Shown here piece by piece: positions 34,676-43,175 of a stretch of DNA of 64,000 nt (position 1 is its first letter; each line of letters starts with the position of its first letter). The stretch spans positions 1 to 64,000 of the forward strand of contig JADYXR010000128.1 of the NCBI GenBank assembly GCA_021772095.1. Direction: 5' to 3'. This DNA is from Candidatus Obscuribacter sp. (lineage in GTDB: Bacteria; Cyanobacteriota; Vampirovibrionia; Obscuribacterales; Obscuribacteraceae). Both the position numbers and the translations under genes were made by a program. A model generated the notes under the pieces. That model saw nothing but the letters and a program-made list of their open reading frames with translations, made no database searches and was not told the origin of the DNA.

Positions 34676-37600
34676 TTAGAACGAGAAAAGGAATTCTAGA
34701 TCTTCTTGAGTCAGTTCTTTGGCGACGCTCTCGTCGCCACCGATAACGAGATCCGCAAGTTCTTTCTTCTTCTGCTGCAGTCCAAGAATTTTTTCTTCGA
34801 CGGTACCGCGGGTGATGAGCTTGTAGTTGAAGACGTGCCTGGTTTGACCGATACGGTGAGCACGGTCGGTGGCTTGGTTTTCCACGGCTGGGTTCCACCA
34901 CGGATCGTAGTGGATGACGTAGTCGGCGCCGGTTAAGTTCAATCCTGTGCCGCCAGCTTTCAAGCTGATCAGGAAAACTGGAATGTCCGGGTCGGCGTTG
35001 AACTTATTGACCTTGTCGAGACGATCTTTAGCGGGCGTCTGCCCATCAATGTATTCGTAAACGAGACCGCTTTTATCGAATTCTTTGCGGACCAATGTAA
35101 GCATCTCGACGAACTGGCTGAAGATGAGGATCTTGTGCCCTTCGTCAACGATTTCATCCACCATGTGAAGCAGCGTTTCGAGTTTCGCGGAAGGCATCTT
35201 CGTATCGACTTCGCGGTTCTTCAATAGACGAGGATCGCAGCAAACCTGCCTCAAGCGCAGCAATGCAGCGAGCACCGAAATCTGAGAACGCTTGATGCCG
35301 CGACTTTTAATTTCGTTGAAGACTTTAGCGCGACATTCGTCGAGAACATCCATGTAGAGCGAGCGCTGCTCTTCGTCGAATTCGCACAAATGAATGATAT
35401 CTGTTTTTTCCGGCAAATCTTTTTCGACCTGACTCTTCAGTCTTCGAAGAACAAATGGATGGACGATCTTGCGAAGCTTCAGCCCGGCGCCTTCGACTCC
35501 GAGTTCGATCGGGCGTTCGAAAGTATCGTTGAAGTCTTTGTATTGTCCGAGGAATTCCGGCATGAGGAAATCGAACAGCGACCAGAGTTCCTTCAAGCGG
35601 TTTTCTACCGGTGTGCCGGAGAGCGCGAGGCGGTGAAAAGCGTTCAAGCTCTTCGTCGCAATGGCGCCAACTGAATCGGGATTCTTGATGTTCTGCGCTT
35701 CGTCGAGAATCAAAAATTCGAATTGAACTTTTTTGAGTTCTTCCCAGTCACGTCTGATGATACCGTATGTAGTGAAGACGACATCCGGCTTTTTGCCGCC
35801 GTCTTTGAGCAGTTTTGCGAGCAGCTCATTTCTATCTCTTCCGAGGAACAGTGCCGTGTTAAGACCAGGCGTGAATTTCGTGGCTTCACTCTTCCAGTTA
35901 TAAACGACAGATGTCGGTGCCACCACCAGCGATGGCGCGCGTCCCTCGCCTTTACCGTTGCTGCCCTTATGGTGGCTGAGCAAAAGTGCGAGTGCTTGAA
36001 TCGTTTTACCAAGACCCATGTCGTCGGCAAGAATGCCTGACAGACCGTATTCACGTAAGAACGCCAGCCAATTCGTCCCTTCTTTCTGATACTCACGCAG
36101 TGAGCCTTTGAAATCGTCGGGAAGTTTGAGCGGTTCCAATTCCTGGAAGTGGTGAATCTTGTAGATGAAGTTCTCGAATCCGGCGTCACAGTCGACATCA
36201 ATTTCGTGCGAATCAAGCGCATGCAGCACAGAAAGTGCCTGGTACAGTGGTCGCGCACCGTCAGCTGTCTGACCGATTGTCTTCATGAGACTGAGAAGAG
36301 TGGCGGTTGGAATTCTGACGAACTCACCACCACCGACTTCGAGGAAGCCTTTGTTGCGGAACAGACACGGCAAGACGCGGTCAAGCTCAACCGGCTCACC
36401 CTCTGACGTGCAGCGCAAGTCGCAATCGAATTTGAACGAGTCTTTCTTGAGCGACAAGTTGGCTTTAACAAGCAGAGGCGATTTGCGCACCTTATATCGT
36501 TTGAGATTTTCCCAGCCGTTTATTTCCCATTCGTTGCACTGCTCCGACAAGAAGTAGAACAGTGTTTCCAGTGCTGGTTCGCCTTCGAAAAAGAATCGGT
36601 CAACCACAGCACGCGCCGGCTGCAAGTTTGTCAGAAACAATCTGACCTGACTTTCTTCTTCCCACAAGCGTTTGACCCAGACGCTCTGTCCGGATTCTGA
36701 AATCGTACGAGTATATTTTTCTGATTCAACGGCGCTGGTTTCATCACGCGACGGCAGAACAAGATTGCCGTAGCCAAAACCGAGAGCGACTTCCAGAGCC
36801 GATTCGTTGTCGGCGTTCATCACAGCCGCGCCTTTCTTTTCGTTCAAATTGATCGAAACTTTTGGTGGCTCGGTGATCGCGATAGGAAACGGTGCTGAGG
36901 TTTCATCGAGGCGAACAGCCATGCGCTTGCGCAGCACAGGCAGCTCACTGAGGAACTTTGGAACAAGTTCCAACTTGATAGTCATTTCGCCATAACTGTC
37001 GAAGTACTGGAACAGTTTGTGCAATGCACCAAGTTCGATCGGATAAAACACATTTTGGGCAAGGATCCAACTTTGTGGGCCCATGAAGAAGACCGGGTTG
37101 TCGATCAGATTGCCGTCGGCATCCAGACCTTCGAGTTTAAAACACAACTCGCCATTTTCGGTTTCAGACAGCACCGCCCGCGGTGTCAACGCCGTGTCGG
37201 AGAACTTAATCTCTTCGTGCTCTTCCGTTGAGTTGATAACTTTCGCGCACAGGCTCAGATGCCCGATTACCGTGCCTTCGTCAAAGCGAGGAATGCGGTG
37301 ACCACCGGCTGTGCCCTTGGTGGTTTGTGGTAGCGACGTCAGATACTTTGTCAGTTTCCAGACTCGCGATTCTGGTTCCATTAAATCAACAATTTGCGGT
37401 GGCACTTTGAGGATGTTGACCTTGCCTTTGACTTCGTCGGGCAGGACGCCCAGAATCAATGCCAAGGGTTTCTCTAAAACCAGAATGCCGATTTCGAAAT
37501 CCTTCGCATCCGGCACGGTGCCTTCCACTCCAGGATCGTCGAGGAAATCTTTTGCTTTTGGAACTTTCTCTTGCGGTCCGCTGCGGCGATCGCCGTCTTG

Positions 37601-37924
37601 CAGATCAAAGCGCACTCCAGGCTGCGTTCGGGCGATATTAGTCAGCAAAACTGCGACTGAATGCTTGCAAACTTCTTCGAAATAAGGGCAAGAGCAGACT
37701 GCTTTAAAGCCATGGTCGTCGTCGATGGTGACTTCGACACGGTAAGGCTGGGGCTCCGAGCCGATAACCAGCGCCACGATGGAGGCGCCGTCTTCCGTTT
37801 CCTCATACTTGAGGACTTTCTTGCGGCGATAATACTGCACGCCTCGCCTGTAAACAGGTTCACTGCTTGCGTCCTGCACAGACGATAGCGAAAGAATTTT
37901 CTTGTTGCTCGAAACAGGCTTCAT
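34676..37924 (-). CDS. SWIM-zinc-finger SNF2-family helicase
   Basis: 1082 residues. The SWIM motif CSC...CKH (C77, C79, C86, H88) lies near the N-terminus. A long middle region (100-600) carries beta-rich SNF2-associated domains. The helicase core starts near 610: 'LADDMGLGKTIQALALL' (motif I), DEAQ near residue 741 (motif II), 'LALSGTPVENRLKELWSLFDF' (motif III), and 'FLISLKAGGTGLNLTGADYVI' with 'DRAHRIGQ' (motifs V and VI). SWIM-SNF2 proteins are common in Bacteria (HepA/RapA-like or bacterial SNF2 groups) and probably remodel protein-DNA complexes or act in repair. It is a single gene. Confidence 0.95.
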   Translation of the reverse strand: MKPVSSNKKILSLSSVQDASSEPVYRRGVQYYRRKKVLKYEETEDGASIVALVIGSEPQPYRVEVTIDDDHGFKAVCSCPYFEEVCKHSVAVLLTNIARTQPGVRFDLQDGDRRSGPQEKVPKAKDFLDDPGVEGTVPDAKDFEIGILVLEKPLALILGVLPDEVKGKVNILKVPPQIVDLMEPESRVWKLTKYLTSLPQTTKGTAGGHRIPRFDEGTVIGHLSLCAKVINSTEEHEEIKFSDTALTPRAVLSETENGELCFKLEGLDADGNLIDNPVFFMGPQSWILAQNVFYPIELGALHKLFQYFDSYGEMTIKLELVPKFLSELPVLRKRMAVRLDETSAPFPIAITEPPKVSINLNEKKGAAVMNADNESALEVALGFGYGNLVLPSRDETSAVESEKYTRTISESGQSVWVKRLWEEESQVRLFLTNLQPARAVVDRFFFEGEPALETLFYFLSEQCNEWEINGWENLKRYKVRKSPLLVKANLSLKKDSFKFDCDLRCTSEGEPVELDRVLPCLFRNKGFLEVGGGEFVRIPTATLLSLMKTIGQTADGARPLYQALSVLHALDSHEIDVDCDAGFENFIYKIHHFQELEPLKLPDDFKGSLREYQKEGTNWLAFLREYGLSGILADDMGLGKTIQALALLLSHHKGSNGKGEGRAPSLVVAPTSVVYNWKSEATKFTPGLNTALFLGRDRNELLAKLLKDGGKKPDVVFTTYGIIRRDWEELKKVQFEFLILDEAQNIKNPDSVGAIATKSLNAFHRLALSGTPVENRLKELWSLFDFLMPEFLGQYKDFNDTFERPIELGVEGAGLKLRKIVHPFVLRRLKSQVEKDLPEKTDIIHLCEFDEEQRSLYMDVLDECRAKVFNEIKSRGIKRSQISVLAALLRLRQVCCDPRLLKNREVDTKMPSAKLETLLHMVDEIVDEGHKILIFSQFVEMLTLVRKEFDKSGLVYEYIDGQTPAKDRLDKVNKFNADPDIPVFLISLKAGGTGLNLTGADYVIHYDPWWNPAVENQATDRAHRIGQTRHVFNYKLITRGTVEEKILGLQQKKKELADLVIGGDESVAKELTQEDLEFLFSF

Positions 37925-38125
37925 TTATGGACGGCCATTCAATCCTTGGGCAAAGATAGGACTTCAACAGGTGCACGCCACTGACTTAAACAACACCAAT
38001 GACCGTCACGATTTGACGGGCAGGTCCACGGGGCACACACATCTTCCCAGTAGCTTAGCTTAGCACGACCGGGCAGCTCGTGGTAACACGCTCGTCCTAT
38101 TTATCAATAAATAAGGAGGGGCGCG

Positions 38126-39286
38126 TCAGCGCGGTGTCATATCCATCATTTCAGGCTGGGCCTGCCCCTGCGGAGCATTAGGCGACATATTGGCGCCGGG
38201 CATAGTTTGGCTGTAGGCGTGGTCGACGATGCGCTGCATTTCTTGCTGGCGACCCTCGAGGGTAGAGCAGTAATCGTGCAGGACGCCCGCTTGATGTCTC
38301 AAAACCTTGGCGTTCTCGTTCAAAGCAGGCAGAAGCGACTCGATCTCATCAAGGATATGACTGGACGGATTGGTTGGCGGACGCACCCGAATAGGCTCGT
38401 TGCGATTTCTCGATTGATCGCCATCAATTGCAGGCAGACCCAGTATGGAATCTCGCAGTTTTTCAAGTGACTTCTTGAGCCCGACAGCCCGTCGATAAGC
38501 TTGATCGGCTTCTTTTTCCAGCCAGGCTTTACGCGACTTTTGTGACGCCAGTTCGTTGGAGAGATTTTCCAGAGCCTTTCTTCGAATCTCGAGCTCACGC
38601 TCGGCGTGCTCGAGTTCATTTTGCTTGAGCTCTACGCTGCGCCGTCTGAGCCAGAACACGAGAAGAACGACTAGTGAAAATGCGACCACGCTGATTGTCA
38701 CATATAGATATCCGCGCTTAGCTCCGGAAACTTCCCAGAAGCCGCCTACAACGAAGCTCTGTATATCTGACCAAAACGCCGGAGGGTCAGCACGTAAATA
38801 ATACAAACGACCGAGTACTTGTCCTTTCGGTTGACGAAGCTGTTTTGCTTTCATGGAACGCGGCGTCTGATGCGCGTATACGGGTTCTAATTCAACAGGA
38901 TTTGTGAGCAAATCGAACGGTTCAACTTCAGAACTCAGCAGCTCTGGTGTGGCTTTCCGGTGCCAGGATTCACGATGATAAACTTTGCCTGTTTTCCACA
39001 ACACAGTTTTGCCCGACGGATCCGTGATTACGAGCCCGAATAGACCGAAACTGCTGTCGAGCGTTTCTTGAATCAAATCGCTTCTGCCCGCGATGATCAT
39101 TTGCGAAAGCGTCTGCGGAAGCACATGGTGCATCAGATTGAAGTCAGTGGTTTGAACGCGATAAATGGTGCCGAACCAATAGCTCTTATAGTGCGCGTGG
39201 CACAAGATCAGCCAGGCACAAAGACCGACCAGAATCACGGCCGGCACAAGGATTCGTTTTTTCAAATTTAAAAGTACTTGGTCCAT
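38126..39286 (-). CDS. Two-TM sensor-like membrane protein without an output domain
   Basis: About 386 residues from the ATG at 39284-39286. Membrane segments lie at about 11-30 and 193-215. The extracytoplasmic loop between them holds 'IIAGRSDLIQETLDSSFGLFGLVITDPSGKTVLWK', which resembles the distal part of periplasmic sensor domains of histidine kinases. The cytoplasmic part is a long coiled coil (215-280), then a helical region and a Met/Pro/Gln-rich tail. No kinase, GGDEF or methyl-accepting motif is present. It may be a sensor that signals through a protein partner. No partner is adjacent. Confidence 0.65.
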   Translation of the reverse strand: MDQVLLNLKKRILVPAVILVGLCAWLILCHAHYKSYWFGTIYRVQTTDFNLMHHVLPQTLSQMIIAGRSDLIQETLDSSFGLFGLVITDPSGKTVLWKTGKVYHRESWHRKATPELLSSEVEPFDLLTNPVELEPVYAHQTPRSMKAKQLRQPKGQVLGRLYYLRADPPAFWSDIQSFVVGGFWEVSGAKRGYLYVTISVVAFSLVVLLVFWLRRRSVELKQNELEHAERELEIRRKALENLSNELASQKSRKAWLEKEADQAYRRAVGLKKSLEKLRDSILGLPAIDGDQSRNRNEPIRVRPPTNPSSHILDEIESLLPALNENAKVLRHQAGVLHDYCSTLEGRQQEMQRIVDHAYSQTMPGANMSPNAPQGQAQPEMMDMTPR

Positions 39287-39359
39287 TTTAACCGCCGCTT
39301 TCAATCAACAACCCGTCGCATTTGCTGATTCCTGCCGTTTTTATAACACCCACACCCCA

Positions 39360-39600
39360 CTATGTACATACGTAAGACTCCCAGCAGAGCGTCAAAACGG
39401 AATACTGACAATGGTTTTGAGCACTGCGATCGAAGAACCGAGTCGGGCAATTCAAACGAAATTGAGACGAGCTAAAACGAGGTTTCAGGCAGAGTGCAAA
39501 ACAAAGTTCAAGCCACAAACGCAAACGAAGTTCAGAACAAGTAAAAAGTTGAAACCGATTCAACGAATTGAAGCCGGCTAAAAACGAATTCGAGTTACCG
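39360..39600. other. Intergenic A-rich degenerate repeats
   Basis: The first part of the 960-base gap between 39287 and 40267 repeats words such as AAACGAAATTGAGACGAG, AAACGAGGTTTCAGG, AAACAAAGTTCAAG, AAACGAAGTTCAGAAC and AAAACGAATTCGAG. No good coding frame runs through it. It looks like another local degenerate repeat. Confidence 0.35.
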
Positions 39601-39694
39601 ATTTAGACTCAAATCTGTTGCATACGCAACAATCATATCAACATTTTGTATTGCGGCTAACAATCCTGAAAAACCTTGAGGTTATTAGGTTTAA

Positions 39695-39885
39695 GAGTCC
39701 GATAAGGCGGGGTATTACTACCTTGTTGGTTCAGTTAATATCCGGAGGACGGTCCTCGACAAACCAACAATTTGAAACCACAACAAGATAAACCCATATT
39801 ACGGGCTAGTTACCGCACCTTCGTGGGCGGAACAAAAGTGGAAATACTAAAGCGGCCGGGCTTCATGCCCGGCCCTTTTCTTTGT
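39695..39885 (+). ncRNA. Candidate structured non-coding RNA ending in a strong terminator
   Basis: About 190 bases without a gene form a nested fold. An outer arm AAGG...GGTA..ACTA (39704-39720) pairs with TAGT..TACC...CCTT (39807-39821). Inside it, TTGTTGGTT (39723-39731) pairs perfectly with AACCAACAA (39762-39770). An apical hairpin GAGGA-CGG-TCCTC (39745-39757) caps this arm. A mostly single-stranded stretch (39771-39806) lies on the 3' side of the arm. The RNA would end at the hairpin 39854-39874 plus a T-run. The single-hairpin-plus-bulge shape recalls 6S RNA loosely, but I cannot identify the class. No ORF follows for 400 bases. Confidence 0.5.
39854..39879 (+). terminator. Intrinsic terminator of the candidate RNA
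   Basis: GGCCGGGC (39854-39861) pairs perfectly with GCCCGGCC (39867-39874) around TTCAT and is followed by CTTTTCTTT. Confidence 0.92.
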
Positions 39886-39968
39886 GCACCATATTTGATA
39901 CCAGAGTTTAGTTGCTGCCATTCCCTATTTCATCGCTGAATCAAAAACAAAGCGGTCACTAAATCGCG

Positions 39969-40226
39969 TTAGAAGACAGAAAATAGGCCGCCTGAAAAGA
40001 AAAACTTGGCACCCTCAGAAGCACCGAAACCGGCATCAAGCTGAACGCCTGCGTAACGCGGATTGCAAGCCTTGAGAATCCGTTTTGTGCGGGCAATTTT
40101 TTGGGCTGAAATTTTGCGTAAAAATTCAACAGCAAAACGAGCAGTCAAGCGCTTCTTCTGATAGAACATCAAGATAGAAGCTTGTTTCAAGTTATCAACA
40201 AGAACCAAATGGGGTAACATATACAT
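39969..40226 (-). CDS. Possible small basic protein (doubtful)
   Basis: An open frame of about 85 residues from ATG (TTG six codons earlier). It has a basic helical middle 'KRLTARFAVEFLRKISAQKIARTKRIL' type stretch and ends 'GAKFFFSGGLFSVF'. Composition is protein-like, but there is no ribosome binding site. The start is only 40 bases from the divergent gene at 40267, leaving little room for two promoters. Treat as uncertain. Confidence 0.3.
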   Translation of the reverse strand: MYMLPHLVLVDNLKQASILMFYQKKRLTARFAVEFLRKISAQKIARTKRILKACNPRYAGVQLDAGFGASEGAKFFFSGGLFSVF

Positions 40227-40266
40227 TTGGCGGATGAAAACCAATTAATAGTACTGCGGGGAGTCA

Positions 40267-42057
40267 ATGACTGAGCAAATTCGACTGGGAGACTTGCTTA
40301 CCAGAGCAGGACTTTTGAGGCCGGAAGATCTGCGCGAAGGAATGCTGATCGCAAAACAGCAGTCACTGCCAGTCGGTCGCGTTTTGATCATGGCGGAATT
40401 CATCAGCGAACCCAGTCTACAAGCGGCTGTTCAAGCTCAATCAATGCTCAAGGACGGGCAGATTGACATCGACAGCGCCATCACCGCGTTGCAATTATGC
40501 GCGCAGCAAAATCTTTCCCTCGAAGACGCACTTGCCAATCAAGGCTGGAAGGACAAAACCAATAGTGCCACAAACAAGCTCGGTGGGCTGCTTACCGAAG
40601 CCGGTTTGATTTCTGCCGAGCAACTGGAACAAGGTTTGCATCAGTGTCAGATGAGTGGTCTGCCGCTTGGACGCGTTCTTGTCGCCATGGGATTCATGTC
40701 AGAATCGTTATTGGCTGCTGCTCTTAACGCGCAGATTCTGATTCGCGACAACAAGATTCAACGTGAGCTGGCGATCCAGGGCGTGCGCGCCTGCCATGAG
40801 CGACAGATTTCGATCGAGCAGTCGCTGAGCGGCGTGCTTCAAATGCCGATCCAGGACACCGTGCGCCTTGGCGAATTACTTGTGCTTGCCAATTTGCTCA
40901 ATCAAGATAATTTGATGCAAGCAGTTGAACTCGGTTTGACTGAGAGCAAGCCGATCGGACAGGTCCTGGTCGAACATAAGATGGTGACAGAGCAGTTATT
41001 GGACGCCGCCCTATCTGTTCAAAAACAAGTAACAGAGGGTAACCTCAAAAAAGATCAGTGCGGCGAAGTGTTAGCTTCGATGAATCAGCACGGTCTCACT
41101 CTCGAGCAAGCGATGCAGAAGCTGGAACCGCCGAAGACCAATGCTGCCAATGCATTGCCGCTTTATCAGTTTTTGCAATTGGCTGGTTTGATTACCGCAA
41201 AAGACATCGAAGAAGCCTTAAAATTGGGTTCGCGTGACACAGAGCTGATGGGCAAGATGCTCTTGCTGACTGGTTCTATAGATCAGAATTCTCTGGGGTC
41301 CGCAGCACGACTCAATGAAATGATCGCGCGTGGCGTTCTAAAAGCAGAACAAGCCATTCTCGCCATGGGTCTTTGCCAAAATCGCAACTGTTCAGTCGAA
41401 CAAGCATTTAAAAGTCTAGGCTGGGGAATGGCTCTGGATCAGGGTTCACACACCAATTTTCAAGAAACAATTCCGCCGACAAACGCACCGCCGCAGCCAC
41501 GCTCGATGAACCCGCTCAACCAGTTGATGCAAACGATGCACCAGCAACAGCAGGCTGCCAGTGGAGAACACAGTGCAGTCCCGAACGCACCAGCAAGTCA
41601 ATTTACGGGAGACGACCAGGCGGCAAGCGGACATTTTCTACCGGTTGACGTACCTATGGTCGGTCAGCATGCGGCTGAAGGACAGAGCGGTCAATTTCCG
41701 GCGGTCGATCATTCCGCTAGCGGGTCGTACAATACACTCGCACAAAGCGGTCAGTATCAGAGTTTAGGCAATACCGGCGAACATCAGTCGTTGCCTCCCA
41801 GCACTACCAGCGGACAATATGCGGCCGTCGCCGATGACGATCCGATCTCCAGCTCCACAGCCACTTCTGACGTGCCGATTATCGACGTCAACAGTATGCT
41901 TCTACAATCAGCGACACCGGAAGCGTTTGATGAGCCACCGTCAGCCGTGGAAACGCCACAGCCCGACGAGGACGACGAAGAAGACGACGGCAGTGGTGGC
42001 AAAAAGAAGAAGGGCGGCGGTGGCGGCAAAAAACGTCTTGCCGACCTGATGCCCTGA
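40267..42057 (+). CDS. Tandem MshEN/GspE-N-like repeat protein with Ser/Gly/Gln-rich tail
   Basis: 596 residues. Four repeats of about 95 residues begin near 6, 105, 200 and 297 with 'RLGDLLTRAGLLRPEDLREGM', 'LGGLLTEAGLISAEQLEQGL', 'RLGELLVLANLLNQDNLMQAV' and 'LYQFLQLAGLITAKDIEEAL'. Three of them hold a second element such as 'PLGRVLVAMGFMSESLLAAAL'. Paired 'RLGxxLxxxGLIxxxxLxxAL--Q' elements are the signature of the MshEN domain of GspE/PilB ATPases, several of which bind c-di-GMP. Residues 395-560 are disordered, with repeated 'SGQ-[YF]' units, and the C-terminus is KKKKGGGGGKKR. No ATPase is fused. Paralogous to the gene at 8729. Confidence 0.75.
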   Translation: MTEQIRLGDLLTRAGLLRPEDLREGMLIAKQQSLPVGRVLIMAEFISEPSLQAAVQAQSMLKDGQIDIDSAITALQLCAQQNLSLEDALANQGWKDKTNSATNKLGGLLTEAGLISAEQLEQGLHQCQMSGLPLGRVLVAMGFMSESLLAAALNAQILIRDNKIQRELAIQGVRACHERQISIEQSLSGVLQMPIQDTVRLGELLVLANLLNQDNLMQAVELGLTESKPIGQVLVEHKMVTEQLLDAALSVQKQVTEGNLKKDQCGEVLASMNQHGLTLEQAMQKLEPPKTNAANALPLYQFLQLAGLITAKDIEEALKLGSRDTELMGKMLLLTGSIDQNSLGSAARLNEMIARGVLKAEQAILAMGLCQNRNCSVEQAFKSLGWGMALDQGSHTNFQETIPPTNAPPQPRSMNPLNQLMQTMHQQQQAASGEHSAVPNAPASQFTGDDQAASGHFLPVDVPMVGQHAAEGQSGQFPAVDHSASGSYNTLAQSGQYQSLGNTGEHQSLPPSTTSGQYAAVADDDPISSSTATSDVPIIDVNSMLLQSATPEAFDEPPSAVETPQPDEDDEEDDGSGGKKKKGGGGGKKRLADLMP

Positions 42058-42250
42058 TTATAAGCCGGTTTCCCTCGCCTGCATAAATCCAGAATCGAAC
42101 AATTGCACGGCGCTTTCGTTGCAGCCAAACCTTAGCGTTTAATGTGTAAAACCGCTACTTGAGAAGTTATTCGTGCTAAAAATAACGACTCAACACAAGT
42201 TGGCGAGCTGCGCAGAGCCTGCCATTTACTGTGTTGCATAGGAGATGACA

Positions 42251-42865
42251 ATGACAGTACAACAGAAAATTGCGTACAAGAAATATGTCGCCAAAGACTT
42301 TTCGCATTTGAAAGGTCTTGCGGGCATATCCGACGAAACACTAGAAATCCACTTTGCCCTGTATAACGGCTACGTCACCAATACCAACACTCTCAACGAG
42401 AAGGTAATTGAGTTGACCGAAGCAGGCAAAGCCGGCACCCCTGAATATGTAGAACTGAAGCGTCGCTACGGCTTCGAATACAACGGCATGAAGCTGCACG
42501 AATACTATTTCGGCAACCTCAAAGCCGGTGGATCCGAACTCAAAGAGACCAGCAAGCTCGCAAAATTGATCACCGAAACCTACTCCAGCATTGAAGTTTG
42601 GAAAAACGATTTCCAAAAACTCGGCGCCGCCAGAGGCGTTGGCTGGGTAATTCTGTATCTCGATCCTGAGCAAAACACACTCTCCAACCACTGGATCAGC
42701 ATGCACGAAGAAGGCAACGTTGCCGGATTCGTTCCATTGCTCGTCATGGACGTTTGGGAGCATGCCTGGTTCAGAGATTACAAACCAGCAGAGCGTCCTA
42801 AATACGTTGAAGCATTCATGAACAACGTAGATTATGATGCAGTCGAAAAGCGCTTGAGCAAATAG
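42251..42865 (+). CDS. Divergent Fe/Mn superoxide dismutase
   Basis: 204 residues from the second ATG, six bases after AGGAG; the first ATG abuts the binding site. Metal ligands by alignment are H34 ('LEIHFALYNGYV'), H83 ('MKLHEYYFGNL'), D167 and H171 ('MDVWEHAW'). The C-terminal 'RPKYVEAFMNNVDY' is standard. Unusual points: the 'HH..HH' run of ordinary enzymes is reduced to H34-F-A-L-Y-N, losing the usual second-sphere His. The outer-sphere Gln of 'TANQD' is replaced by H152 in 'ISMHEEGN'. It should dismutate superoxide, but metal use or activity may differ. A strong terminator follows. Confidence 0.88.
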   Translation: MTVQQKIAYKKYVAKDFSHLKGLAGISDETLEIHFALYNGYVTNTNTLNEKVIELTEAGKAGTPEYVELKRRYGFEYNGMKLHEYYFGNLKAGGSELKETSKLAKLITETYSSIEVWKNDFQKLGAARGVGWVILYLDPEQNTLSNHWISMHEEGNVAGFVPLLVMDVWEHAWFRDYKPAERPKYVEAFMNNVDYDAVEKRLSK

Positions 42866-42897
42866 TTCGGCGACTTGTTCGGTTCGAAAAAACCATT

Positions 42898-42929
42898 GAG
42901 GGCGGCGTTATCGTCGCCCTCTTTTCTTT
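42898..42929 (+). terminator. Intrinsic terminator after the SOD gene
   Basis: GAGGGCGGCG (42898-42907) pairs with CGTCGCCCTC (42912-42921, one G:T) around TTAT, followed by TTTTCTTT. Confidence 0.95.
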
Positions 42930-43175
42930 GGAGTTGAGCGCTAAGCGACAGACTTCGCTGCATCGCGATCAACACTCGACTGACTCAGCGACCGTCCGGA
43001 CTAACTCCGCTTAACATATATACGAACTGCAGTAAGCCAATCTCGTGCAAACATCAACGTCTTCAGCTTCCTGGACGGATGTCAGTAAAGTCTATCATTC
43101 AAATAATTTGTCAAAAGGAAGGACCCCTATCAATAATAGGAGTGGCCAAGTCTCCGCAGTTCGGGCGAAACGATC

